DNA of 6,082 bases, from assembly GCA_023248505.1 (NCBI GenBank), contig JAHFEM010000131.1, forward strand, positions 1 to 6,082. The letters are read 5' to 3'. The position numbers and the translations under genes were made by a program. The number at the start of each line of letters is the position of its first letter. Position 1 is the stretch's first letter. Positions 1 to 6,082 of the stretch are shown here, one piece after another. Below the pieces are notes generated by a model, which was not told the origin of the DNA, did no database searches, and saw only the letters and a program-made list of their open reading frames with translations. The DNA comes from Nitrospirota bacterium (lineage in GTDB: Bacteria > Nitrospirota > Nitrospiria > SBBL01 > Manganitrophaceae).

Positions 1-1
1 C

Positions 2-499
2 AAAGACGAATATCGTCCTCTTTGGCGGGAATCGTACGACCGCATCATTCAATCGATGGAGCTCTTTGAAAAGGGGATCAACGGCGTCGAGGAGCATGAA
101 CAGGAGGCTCTCTCCGTCATCATCGACGAGCAGCGGCCGGCCTGGCAAGCGATCGACCACCATTGCCAGGGGAATCTCCTCCTCGTGATTGAAGACCGGG
201 AGCGGGGCGAGGGAGGGTTCGGGTATGAATTTGAATATCGCTACTACGCCTGGGCCGACACGGTCACCCGTCCGCCGATTCAGCCGATCCCGATGGAGCC
301 GCTGGCCGAACATCTCAACCGTCATGAAGGCGTTCGGGAGGGAAAATGGATGACCGGCGGCTACGCCGGCCCGTCGATGACCTCCGCCCTGAAATATACC
401 GACGAAACGGGACGGCGATTGCTCAGCCGGCTTCATCCCGATCAGGTGATCCAGATGGTTTTGACCTACCTTCAATCGAGGGAGACCGATCCGAATTAA
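2..499 (+). CDS. Uncharacterised protein, 5' end outside the window
   Basis: I do not recognise this protein. The frame is open from the first complete codon at the left edge to a TAA at 497-499, giving at least 165 residues. The first ATG (56-58) has no Shine-Dalgarno sequence before it, and the 18 codons upstream read as plausible protein (beginning KDEYRPLWRE), so the gene most likely starts outside the window. The visible part is hydrophilic and rich in Glu, Asp and Arg. It has no membrane segment, no cysteine cluster and no P-loop. Counted from the ATG, a short aromatic stretch (YEFEYRYYAW) lies near residues 57-66, followed by a proline-rich stretch (RPPIQPIPMEP). The end (HPDQVIQMVLTYLQS) looks like a closing amphipathic helix. 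This suggests a soluble cytoplasmic protein. It lies 105 bp upstream of the hydrolase gene on the same strand, but no functional link is shown. Coding status is fairly sure; function is unknown. Confidence 0.72.
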   Translation, partial: KDEYRPLWRESYDRIIQSMELFEKGINGVEEHEQEALSVIIDEQRPAWQAIDHHCQGNLLLVIEDRERGEGGFGYEFEYRYYAWADTVTRPPIQPIPMEPLAEHLNRHEGVREGKWMTGGYAGPSMTSALKYTDETGRRLLSRLHPDQVIQMVLTYLQSRETDPN

Positions 500-593
500 G
501 AAATATCACACACGGATGGACGCTCCATACGAAGAGGACTCAAGAACACCGTGATCTCGCGCTACGACCCGGACAGGCTTCCTCGCGATCATC

Positions 594-600
594 AGGAAAG
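594..600 (+). promoter_or_regulatory. Ribosome binding site that fixes the hydrolase start
   Basis: AGGAAAG at 594-600 places AGGA seven bases before the ATG at 605-607. The alternative in-frame GTG at 551 has no comparable purine-rich site. The 18 residues it would add (ISRYDPDRLPRDHQERI region) are not expected at the N-terminus of this family. The site therefore supports a start at 605. Confidence 0.7.
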
Positions 601-604
601 GATC

Positions 605-1324
605 ATGGCCGCGCAAATTCTGACCGACGACGACCTCAACGCCTCCATGGTGGAATACCCGGTGGAGGGGACCCTCCTCTCCGCCTTTCTCTGCCGCCCC
701 AAGCAGGCCGATCGATATCCGGCTTTGATCTTGGTTCAAGAGTGGTGGGGCCTCAACGACCACATCAAGGAAATCGCGCAGCGGCTGGCCAAGGAACATT
801 TCGTCGTTCTGGCGCCCGATCTCTATTCCCGGCTGGGTCGCGTCGTCACGAAGAATGGGGCGGAGGCGGCAAAGCTGGCGGGAGCCCTCGATCCGGGCAA
901 AACCGTCGCCGACCTCCTGGGGGGGGTCCGATATCTGCAGGGGCTGCCGGAAGCCGATCCGGCGAGGATCGGCGCGATCGGCTTCTGCATCGGGGGCTCC
1001 TACGCGCTCCAGCTCGCCTGTCGGACGGTAGAGATCCGCTGCGCCGTCCCCTTCTACGGCGAGATCCCGCCAGACGAAGCGATCGAAAAACTCGCCGCGC
1101 CGATCCTCTATATTTACGGGGAGGAAGACGGCTGGATTCGGAAAGAAGAGGTCCAGCGTCTGAAAGAAACCCTCAAAAAATTCAAGAAACCCGGTGAGGT
1201 AAAGACCTATGCCGGCTCCCCGCATGCCTTTTTCAACGACAGCCGGCGCGAGGTCTACAACCCCAAAGCGGCCAAAGACGCCTGGAAGCGAACCCTTGCC
1301 TTTTTCGAAAAATACCTGCGATAG
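605..1324 (+). CDS. Dienelactone hydrolase family alpha/beta hydrolase
   Basis: This 239-residue protein matches the dienelactone hydrolase (carboxymethylenebutenolidase) family in length and in its order of motifs. The family opens lactone or ester bonds using a Cys-Asp-His triad; the founding member converts dienelactone to maleylacetate in chlorocatechol breakdown. Visible landmarks are QEWWGLN with the conserved Glu at 46, the nucleophile elbow GFCIGG with Cys at 128, the acid in EEDGW (Asp 175) and the base in SPHAFFND (His 207). There is no signal peptide, so it should be cytoplasmic. The start is the ATG preceded by AGGA. The M20 peptidase gene begins 26 bp after the stop, suggesting cotranscription. 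No chlorocatechol genes are nearby, so the substrate is open; many family members are general esterases or carboxylesterases. The family call is firm, the substrate is not. Confidence 0.95.
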   Translation: MAAQILTDDDLNASMVEYPVEGTLLSAFLCRPKQADRYPALILVQEWWGLNDHIKEIAQRLAKEHFVVLAPDLYSRLGRVVTKNGAEAAKLAGALDPGKTVADLLGGVRYLQGLPEADPARIGAIGFCIGGSYALQLACRTVEIRCAVPFYGEIPPDEAIEKLAAPILYIYGEEDGWIRKEEVQRLKETLKKFKKPGEVKTYAGSPHAFFNDSRREVYNPKAAKDAWKRTLAFFEKYLR

Positions 1325-1340
1325 TTTTCTGTAATATTAA

Positions 1341-1345
1341 AGGAG
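1341..1345 (+). promoter_or_regulatory. Ribosome binding site of the M20 peptidase
   Basis: A perfect AGGAG ends five bases before the ATG at 1351. It lies in the 26-bp gap after the hydrolase stop codon and fixes the peptidase start. Confidence 0.8.
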
Positions 1346-1350
1346 CCGTC

Positions 1351-2490
1351 ATGATCAATCTCGAGCGGATGACCGATCACTTCCTCAACCTCGTTCAGAT
1401 CGACAGCCTTTCCAAAAAAGAGAAGGCGGTCGCGCTCGTCCTTCAAAAGGAGCTGGAGGCGCTGGGGGCGAAAGTGGAATTCGATGAAGCAGGCAAAGCG
1501 ATCGGCGGCGAGATCGGCAACTTGATCGCCCGCTTCCCCGGCAACGATCCGTCGCGGCGGCCGCTGCTCCTCTCCGCCCACATGGACACCGTCGTCCCCG
1601 GCGAGGGGATCAAACCGATCGTCGAGGGGAGAAAGATCCGAAGCGACGGCAGAACCATCCTCGGCGGGGATGATAAATCGGGAATCTCCATCATCGTCGA
1701 GGTCCTCCGCGCCCTTCAAGAAAAGAAACGCCCCCATGGCGAGATCGAAGTGGTCTTTACGATTTGCGAGGAGTTCGGTCTTCTCGGCGCAAAGCATCTC
1801 GACATGAGCCGCTTGAAAGCCCGGGACGGGCTGGTGCTCGATTGCGACAACGTCGGCATCCTCTTCACGAAATCCCCCTCGTCCGACCGATTGGAGTTCA
1901 AGGTGCACGGGCTCGAAGCCCATGCCGGCGTCTGTCCGGAGCGCGGGATCTCCGCCGTTCAGATCGCGGCCGAGGCGATCGGCCGAATGAAGCTCGGCCG
2001 GATCGACTCGGAGACGACGGCGAACATCGGCGTCATTCAGGGGGGATCGGCGACCAACATCGTCCCGAACTGCGTCTACATCAAAGCGGAATCGCGGAGC
2101 CACAGCGAAGAGCAGCTCACGGCGCAGACCGGCCACATGCGGGAGTGCTTCCGGGAGGCCGCCGAAAAGTTTTCGGTCGAGTTGGAGGGAAAACGAATCA
2201 CCGGCCGCGTGGAGGAAAACGTCTGGCGCGATTACGACCGGATGAACGTCCCGGAAGACGCTCCGATCGTCCTGGCGGTGAAACGCGCCGCGCAAGCCCT
2301 CTCCTATCAGGTCCAAACGAAGGCGACCGGCGGCGGATGCGATGCGAACGTCTTCAATAAAAAAGGAATCACCGTCGCCAACCTCGGCACCGGGATGCAC
2401 GACATCCACACGGTCAAGGAGTGGCTTGCCATCGACGAGATGAACCAAGCCGCCGAGATCGTCCTCGAAACGGTCCAGCAGTATAAGTAA
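1351..2490 (+). CDS. M20-family zinc peptidase, PepT-like
   Basis: A complete 379-residue metallopeptidase of the M20 family, closest in motif style to PepT-like tripeptidases and dipeptidases, which release N-terminal residues from small peptides using two zinc ions. The ligand set expected by comparison with PepT and CPG2 is visible: His 77 and catalytic Asp 79 in SAHMDTVVPGEG, the bridging Asp 107 in LGGDDKSG, catalytic Glu 140 and ligand Glu 141 in TICEEFG, Asp 164 in LVLDCDN, and His 353 in DIHTVKEW. The lid (dimerisation) domain lies at about residues 180-290, with HGLEAHAG and GGSATNIVPN as typical segments. No signal peptide is seen, so it is probably cytoplasmic and used in peptide turnover. 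The gene follows the hydrolase by 26 bp and is convergent with the ATPase gene. Substrate specificity cannot be read from the sequence; an aminoacylase or another M20 amidohydrolase is possible but less likely. Confidence 0.95.
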   Translation: MINLERMTDHFLNLVQIDSLSKKEKAVALVLQKELEALGAKVEFDEAGKAIGGEIGNLIARFPGNDPSRRPLLLSAHMDTVVPGEGIKPIVEGRKIRSDGRTILGGDDKSGISIIVEVLRALQEKKRPHGEIEVVFTICEEFGLLGAKHLDMSRLKARDGLVLDCDNVGILFTKSPSSDRLEFKVHGLEAHAGVCPERGISAVQIAAEAIGRMKLGRIDSETTANIGVIQGGSATNIVPNCVYIKAESRSHSEEQLTAQTGHMRECFREAAEKFSVELEGKRITGRVEENVWRDYDRMNVPEDAPIVLAVKRAAQALSYQVQTKATGGGCDANVFNKKGITVANLGTGMHDIHTVKEWLAIDEMNQAAEIVLETVQQYK

Positions 2491-2517
2491 GTCCCGCGCT
2501 CATCGCTCCCGTACGAA

Positions 2518-2573
2518 CAGGCTGCTGGAAAACCCCGCTGCTGTCATTCCCGAATGTTTAATCAGAAACCCAG
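2518..2573. repeat. Possible decayed dispersed repeat
   Basis: This non-coding stretch begins CAGGCTGCTGG, contains a second GCTGCTG 16 bp further on (2521 and 2537), and continues TGTCATTCCCGAATG followed by ATCAGAAACCCAG. The phrase GTCATTCCCG resembles the start of a widespread family of intergenic hairpin repeats of the form GTCATTCCCG...CGGGAAT. Here the expected closing arm is missing or degraded, so no strong stem forms. The resemblance is from memory and only one copy is in the window. Confidence 0.3.
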
Positions 2574-2613
2574 CTCTTTATAAAATCAAAAAATTAAATC
2601 AAGCTGATTCTAT

Positions 2614-2643
2614 GGAATGGGGCGTTGCCCCAAGCCCCATTCC
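2614..2643 (-). terminator. Hairpin downstream of the HerA-like ATPase gene, possible terminator
   Basis: GGAATGGGGC (2614-2623) and GCCCCATTCC (2634-2643) form a perfect 10-bp stem with a 10-base loop. It lies about 60 bp past the stop of the minus-strand ATPase gene. On that strand the stem is followed after about 20 bases by a T-rich stretch including TTTTTT, so it is not a textbook intrinsic terminator with an immediate U-tract. It also lies about 125 bp past the peptidase stop on the plus strand, where no T-run follows. It could serve as a shared block between convergent genes or be a repeat-derived palindrome. Confidence 0.4.
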
Positions 2644-2703
2644 AATGGGAGCCGGTATCAATCTTCGTCCCGCCATCGCCCCGCTCCTCCCCGCAGCCTC
2701 AGA

Positions 2704-4200
2704 TCACCTTCGCCGCGGTCGCCGGGTCTCTCCCCCCGTCATCGATCCGAAGAGTCCTCGCATGATTTGGCGGCCGAGCTGGCTTCCGATGGCGCGGGCG
2801 GCGCTCTTCGCCATCGACTCGACAATTCCCTCACGCGACCGCCCCCCCTTCCCGGCCGAAGCGGTGAGCAGATCGGTCCACGACCCTCCCTGACCGCTTT
2901 CCTCCGGCGCCGGCGGGGCCGTCTGCTCGGCGCGCGATTTCAACTTTTCGTAGGCCGACTCCCGATCGACCGTCTTCTCGTAATGGCCGTAGAGGACCGA
3001 GCGCTGAACGATCTCGCGGTACGCCTCGGGAGAGATGGGGCCGATCCGGCTCTGCGGCGGGACGATCAGCGCCCGCTCGACGATGCCGGGCTGGCCTTTT
3101 TCGTTCAGAAGGGAGACGAGCGCCTCCCCCACCCCCAATTCGGTGATCGCCGCCTCGACATCGAGCTTCGGGTTGCTTCGGAAGGTCTGCGCCGCCGCTT
3201 TGACCGCCTTCTGATCGCGCGGGGTAAAGGCGCGCAAGGCATGCTGAATGCGGTTCCCCAACTGGCCTAAGACCGCATCGGGAATATCGAGCGGATTCTG
3301 GCTGACGAAGTAGACCCCCACCCCCTTCGACCGGATCAGGCGGACCACCTGCTCGATTTTCTCCTGCAGGGCCTTCGGGGTATCGCCGAAGAGAAGATGC
3401 GCCTCATCGAAGAAGAAGACCAGCTTCGGTTTCTCCAAATCGCCGACCTCCGGCAAGCGCTCGAAGAGCTCCGCCAGGAGCCAGAGAAGGAAGATCGCGT
3501 AGAGCTTGGTCGTCTGAATCAGCTTGTCGGCGACGAGGATATTGACGACCCCCCACCCCTTCTCGTCGGTCTGCATCAGGTCGTCGAGGTTGAGCGCCGG
3601 CTCGCCGAAGAATTGATCTCCCCCCTGCTCCGAAAGCTGAAGCAGTCCGCGCTGAATCGCGCCGATGCTGGCGGCGGAGATATTGCCGTACTGCGTGGTG
3701 AAGCTCTTGGCGTTGTCGCCGACATGCTGGAGCATGGCGCGAAGGTCCTTCAGATCGAAGAGAAGAAGGCCGTTCTCGTCGGCAATTTTGAAGACCAGCG
3801 ACAAAACGCCGCCCTGCGTCTCGTTCAGATTGAGCAGCCGGCTCAGCAGGAGCGGCCCCATCTCCGAAATCGTGGTCCGAAGCGGATGGCCCATCCGGCC
3901 GAATACATCCCAGAAGGCCACCGGGCAAGCGGCGAACTTAAAGTCGGTCAGTTTCAATTGTTCGACCCGCTCCGAGATCCTCGGATGATCCTCCCCCGGC
4001 CGGCTGATCCCGGAGAGGTCCCCCTTCACATCGGCCATGAAGACCGGGACGCCGATCCGGCTGAACCGCTCCGCCAGCGTTTGCAGCGTGACCGTCTTCC
4101 CGGTCCCGGTCGCCCCGGCGATCAGGCCGTGGCGGTTGGCCAACTTTGGAAGCAAATAGAGATCGTGTTCCCCCTTGGCAATCAAGATCGGCTGCGGCAT
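2704..4200 (-). CDS. HerA-like P-loop ATPase, DUF853 (YjgR type)
   Basis: A complete 498-residue ATPase, matching the roughly 500 residues usual for DUF853/YjgR proteins. These belong to the HerA-FtsK clade, whose members form hexameric rings that use ATP to move DNA or protein. The exact job of YjgR-type proteins is not settled. The Walker A motif GATGTGKT is at residues 29-36. The Walker B stretch [10 protein letters not shown] has Asp 265 and Glu 266. The sensor-like segment [19 protein letters not shown] (about 297-315) is followed by [17 protein letters not shown] low-complexity Pro/Glu linker (about 425-440) leads to a C-terminal helix with [14 protein letters not shown]. No membrane segment or signal peptide is seen. 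A purine-rich GAGGAAAG precedes the ATG. It is transcribed alone, divergently from hsdM, from its own promoter. There is no NurA nuclease beside it, so archaeal-style HerA-NurA end resection is not indicated. Confidence 0.95.
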   Translation of the reverse strand: MPQPILIAKGEHDLYLLPKLANRHGLIAGATGTGKTVTLQTLAERFSRIGVPVFMADVKGDLSGISRPGEDHPRISERVEQLKLTDFKFAACPVAFWDVFGRMGHPLRTTISEMGPLLLSRLLNLNETQGGVLSLVFKIADENGLLLFDLKDLRAMLQHVGDNAKSFTTQYGNISAASIGAIQRGLLQLSEQGGDQFFGEPALNLDDLMQTDEKGWGVVNILVADKLIQTTKLYAIFLLWLLAELFERLPEVGDLEKPKLVFFFDEAHLLFGDTPKALQEKIEQVVRLIRSKGVGVYFVSQNPLDIPDAVLGQLGNRIQHALRAFTPRDQKAVKAAAQTFRSNPKLDVEAAITELGVGEALVSLLNEKGQPGIVERALIVPPQSRIGPISPEAYREIVQRSVLYGHYEKTVDRESAYEKLKSRAEQTAPPAPEESGQGGSWTDLLTASAGKGGRSREGIVESMAKSAARAIGSQLGRQIMRGLFGSMTGGETRRPRRR

Positions 4201-4245
4201 CTTTCCTCAGCACTCCTTATGAGTTCACCGTACGTTGATCCCCCC

Positions 4246-4273
4246 ATCATATGGATTTGAAAAACGGAGTCAA
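4246..4273 (-). promoter_or_regulatory. Sigma70-like promoter of the HerA-like ATPase gene
   Basis: Read on the minus strand, TTGACT (4268-4273) and TATGAT (4246-4251) are separated by 16 bases, each close to the sigma70 consensus. Transcription would start near 4239, leaving a leader of about 39 bases with a purine-rich ribosome binding site next to the ATG at 4200. One arm of an inverted repeat (4254-4263) falls in the spacer, where a bound regulator could interfere with polymerase. Confidence 0.7.
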
Positions 4274-4328
4274 GTCATTTTTAAATGCGTAGGGGCGGAC
4301 CGGTGTGTCCGCCCTGACTTTTCAAATC
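4254..4328. repeat. Inverted repeat with 10-bp perfect arms
   Basis: GATTTGAAAA at 4254-4263 is matched by TTTTCAAATC at 4319-4328. Just inside the arms, GTCA on the left (4269-4272, after a 5-base interruption) and TGAC on the right (4315-4318) also match. The left arm sits inside the ATPase promoter spacer, and the whole repeat encloses the first REP-like element. It may be a pair of operator half-sites, the ends of a small inserted element, or chance in AT-rich sequence. Confidence 0.45.
4290..4314 (+). repeat. REP-like palindromic element, copy 1
   Basis: The element begins TAGGGG and forms a perfect 8-bp stem, GGGCGGAC (4293-4300) with GTCCGCCC (4307-4314), around the loop CGGTGT. A second copy of equal length lies 34 bp further on in the opposite orientation, matching at 20 of 25 positions. 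An unpaired G-rich foot and a GC-rich stem are typical of REP elements, which are often mobilised by RAYT transposases. No RAYT gene is in the window. Confidence 0.7.
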
Positions 4329-4348
4329 AAAAGAATCGATCGTCGAGG

Positions 4349-4373
4349 CGGCGCAGACGCCGGTGCGCCCCTA
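4349..4373 (-). repeat. REP-like palindromic element, copy 2, inverted
   Basis: Read on the minus strand this copy also begins TAGGGGCG and aligns without gaps to copy 1, differing at five positions. Its own stem is 6 bp, GGCGCA (4350-4355) with TGCGCC (4364-4369), around an 8-base loop. Two of the five differences swap a G-C pair for a C-G pair in the stem, keeping the pairing. The two copies face each other, as in the composite arrays called BIMEs. Confidence 0.65.
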
Positions 4374-4431
4374 TAAACATCAACCAGGAATTCCATTATT
4401 AGCGGAGCGCGCGTTACAAACCCTTCCGGTG

Positions 4432-4460
4432 TTGATTCCTTAGCCGGAAAAAAGTATACT
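4432..4460 (+). promoter_or_regulatory. Sigma70-like promoter of hsdM
   Basis: TTGATT (4432-4437) and TATACT (4455-4460) are spaced by 17 bases, the optimal sigma70 distance. Transcription would begin near 4467, giving a leader of about 26 bases before the TTG start at 4493. It is back to back with the ATPase promoter, and the REP-like pair lies between them outside both predicted transcripts. Confidence 0.7.
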
Positions 4461-4474
4461 CCGGGATAATTCCC

Positions 4475-4487
4475 CTCCAGCCAGGAG
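4475..4487 (+). promoter_or_regulatory. hsdM ribosome binding site, possibly in a small hairpin
   Basis: AGGAG at 4483-4487 lies five bases before a TTG at 4493-4495, which fixes an otherwise easily missed start. CTCC at 4475-4478 could pair with GGAG at 4484-4487 around a 5-base loop, hiding the site. The stem is only 4 bp, so the effect would be modest. With the TTG codon this suggests translation of HsdM is kept low. Confidence 0.6.
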
Positions 4488-4492
4488 CCGCC

Positions 4493-6082
4493 TTGGATCA
4501 AGCCATCCACAACAAAATCGTTTCCTTCATATGGGGCATCGCCGACGATGTCTTGCGCGACCTCTTCAAGCGGGGCAAATACCCCGATGTGATCCTGCCG
4601 ATGTGTGTCCTGCGTCGACTCGACGCCGTTCTGGAGCCGACCAAGAAGGCGGTGCTCGAAAGAAAGGAGTTGCTTGATAAGGTGGGCATCACCGAGCAGC
4701 ACGCGGCGCTCTGCCAGGCGGCCAATCAAGCATTCTACAATACGTCCAAGTTCACGCTCCGAGACCTGAAATCCCGCGGCAGCCAGCAGCAGCTCTGCCT
4801 GGATTTTGAGGCCTATCTCGATGGTTTCTCGCCGAACGTTCAGGATATCCTGGAGAACTTCAAATTTCGCAACCAGATCTCCACACTCTCGAAGTCCGAT
4901 TCTCTCGGCACGTTGATCGAGAAGTTCCTCGATCCCGACATCAACCTGAGTCCCCACCCCGTTCTCAATTACGACGGCTCAGTGAAGCAGCCGGAGATGG
5001 ACAACCACTCGATGGGGACTGTCTTCGAGGAGCTGGTCCGCCGCTTCAACGAGGAGAACAACGAAGAGGCGGGCGAACACTGGACACCGCGCGATGCGGT
5101 CAAGCTGATGGCGAACCTCATCTTTCTCCCCATCGCCGATAAAATCGAATCGGGCTCTTATCTAATGTATGACGGCGCGGCGGGGACCGGCGGCATGCTG
5201 ACCGTGGCGGAGGAAACGCTAAAGACCCTCGCCTCAAAAGGCGGCAAGCAGGTCATCGCCCATCTCTACGGGCAGGAGATCAATCCAGAGACCTATGCCA
5301 TCTGCAAAGCCGACATGCTCCTGAAGGGGGAGGGTGAAAGCGCCGACCACATCGTCGGCGGCGCGGAATGGTCCACCCTCTCGCACGATGCTTTCCCTGC
5401 GCAAGAATTTGACTTTATGCTCTCCAATCCTCCTTACGGCAAAAGCTGGAAGAAAGACCTCGAAGCGATGGGGGGCAAAGACGGCATGCGCGACCCTCGA
5501 TTCAAGATCACCCACGCCGGCGACCCCGACTATTCTCTTGTCACCCGCTCCAGCGATGGACAGATGCTCTTCCTGGCCAATATGGCGTCGAAGATGAACC
5601 ACAAAACGCCGCTCGGCAGCCGCATCGCCGAGGTCCACAACGGCTCCTCGCTCTTTACCGGCGACGCCGGACAAGGTGAGAGCAACATCCGCCGGTGGAT
5701 CATCGAAAACGATTGGCTCGAAGCGATCGTCGCCCTGCCGCTGAACCTCTTCTACAATACCGGCATCGCCACCTACATCTGGGTCCTGTCTAACCGCAAG
5801 CCGGAGCATCGCCGGGGCAAAGTGCAGCTGATTGATGCAACCCAGTGGTTCAAGCCGCTGCGCAAAAATCTCGGCAAGAAGAACTGCGAACTCTCCGAGA
5901 ACGACCTCCGCCAGATCTGCGACACCTATCTTGCATTCAAAGAGACGGAGCAGTCGAAGATCTTCCCCAACGAAGCTTTCGGTTATTGGAAGGTCACCGT
6001 CGAGCGCCCACTCCGCCTGCACAGCCAATTCACGATCAAAGCGATCGAGTCGCTCCGCTTCGCCTCCGGTGACGAAGATCTT
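4493..6082 (+). CDS. hsdM: Type I restriction-modification DNA methyltransferase subunit HsdM, 3' end outside the window
   Basis: HsdM transfers a methyl group from S-adenosylmethionine to adenine N6 in the recognition sequence chosen by HsdS. It also works as part of the restriction complex with HsdR. The frame is open for 530 codons to the right edge with no stop, so the gene is cut off by the window. E. coli HsdM is about this long in total, so this belongs to a longer subfamily. An N-terminal helical HsdM_N region spans about residues 5-165 (IWGIADDVLRDLF). The methyltransferase domain follows, with HWTPRDAVKLM (196-206), the SAM-binding motif I YDGAAGTGGM (226-235) and the catalytic NPPY (312-315). 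Later conserved stretches include GSSLFTGDAGQGESNIRRW and NLFYNTGIATYIWVL. The start is the TTG after AGGAG; no ATG near the N-terminus has a comparable site. HsdS and HsdR genes are expected further right. Confidence 0.95.
   Translation, partial: MDQAIHNKIVSFIWGIADDVLRDLFKRGKYPDVILPMCVLRRLDAVLEPTKKAVLERKELLDKVGITEQHAALCQAANQAFYNTSKFTLRDLKSRGSQQQLCLDFEAYLDGFSPNVQDILENFKFRNQISTLSKSDSLGTLIEKFLDPDINLSPHPVLNYDGSVKQPEMDNHSMGTVFEELVRRFNEENNEEAGEHWTPRDAVKLMANLIFLPIADKIESGSYLMYDGAAGTGGMLTVAEETLKTLASKGGKQVIAHLYGQEINPETYAICKADMLLKGEGESADHIVGGAEWSTLSHDAFPAQEFDFMLSNPPYGKSWKKDLEAMGGKDGMRDPRFKITHAGDPDYSLVTRSSDGQMLFLANMASKMNHKTPLGSRIAEVHNGSSLFTGDAGQGESNIRRWIIENDWLEAIVALPLNLFYNTGIATYIWVLSNRKPEHRRGKVQLIDATQWFKPLRKNLGKKNCELSENDLRQICDTYLAFKETEQSKIFPNEAFGYWKVTVERPLRLHSQFTIKAIESLRFASGDEDL

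Noticed and set aside
551..604. Earlier GTG start for the dienelactone hydrolase
   Set aside because: There is no Shine-Dalgarno sequence before the GTG, whereas the ATG at 605 has AGGA at good spacing and gives the usual family length.
506..1225. Minus-strand open frame opposite the dienelactone hydrolase
   Set aside because: The plus-strand frame has the Cys-Asp-His triad and a ribosome site; the antisense frame has neither motif nor context.
1332..1337. TAATAT resembling a -10 box just before the peptidase gene
   Set aside because: No -35-like hexamer lies 16-18 bases upstream; the nearest TTGCCT is about 30 bases away. It also falls between two closely spaced genes.
1255..2448. Long open frame on the minus strand opposite the M20 peptidase (397 codons)
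   Set aside because: The plus-strand frame has all the zinc ligands and a strong ribosome site. The opposite frame is a by-product of GC-rich codon choice and shows no family motif.
2612..3270. Plus-strand open frames starting in the convergent gap and running into the ATPase gene
   Set aside because: They are mostly antisense to the ATPase C-terminus, start inside a palindrome, and are Pro/Arg/Ser-rich without a ribosome site.
3397..4260. Long open frame on the plus strand opposite the HerA-like ATPase (287 codons)
   Set aside because: It lies antisense to an intact, full-length ATPase with Walker motifs, runs through that gene's start and promoter, and reads as low-complexity Arg/Glu/Leu sequence.
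4322..4957. Minus-strand open frame covering the hsdM promoter and 5' end
   Set aside because: It is antisense to the conserved HsdM N-terminal domain and has no recognisable motif.
5234..6028. Minus-strand open frame opposite the hsdM catalytic domain
   Set aside because: It is the shadow of conserved HsdM sequence, including NPPY, on the other strand.
1..6082. tRNA, rRNA, CRISPR array, insertion sequence or riboswitch
   Set aside because: I read the non-coding gaps for cloverleaf, regularly spaced repeats and transposase frames and found none. The only repeats are the short palindromic ones reported.

Overview
The window holds five protein-coding genes of a free-living bacterium of moderately high GC content. 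The genes are tightly packed, use good AGGAG-type ribosome binding sites and favour C or G at third codon positions. No ribosomal or tRNA gene is present to fix the taxonomy. A Gram-negative environmental lineage such as Nitrospirota or a deltaproteobacterial group would fit, but that is a guess.

Left part (1-2490, + strand): the 3' part of an unrecognised gene runs in from the left edge (2-499). A dienelactone hydrolase family alpha/beta hydrolase follows (605-1324), then an M20-family PepT-like zinc peptidase (1351-2490). The hydrolase and peptidase are 26 bp apart and probably cotranscribed. All catalytic residues expected for both families are visible. A convergent intergenic gap (2491-2703) carries a strong palindrome and what looks like a decayed dispersed repeat.

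Middle (2704-4200, - strand): a full-length HerA-like/DUF853 (YjgR-type) P-loop ATPase. It is divergent from the last gene.

Right part (4201-6082): a 292-bp divergent intergenic region, then the type I restriction-modification methyltransferase gene hsdM. It starts at a TTG codon at 4493 and stays open for 530 codons to the right edge. The divergent region has back-to-back sigma70-like promoters, TTGACT-16-TATGAT for the ATPase and TTGATT-17-TATACT for hsdM. Between them lie two inverted REP-like elements of 25 bp each, whose stems differ by a compensatory base-pair change. HsdS and HsdR, the usual partners of HsdM, would be expected beyond the right edge.

The genes belong to known families, and I see no convincing new multi-gene system. 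The most interesting material is non-coding: the REP-like pair between the two promoters and the inverted repeat overlapping the ATPase promoter.
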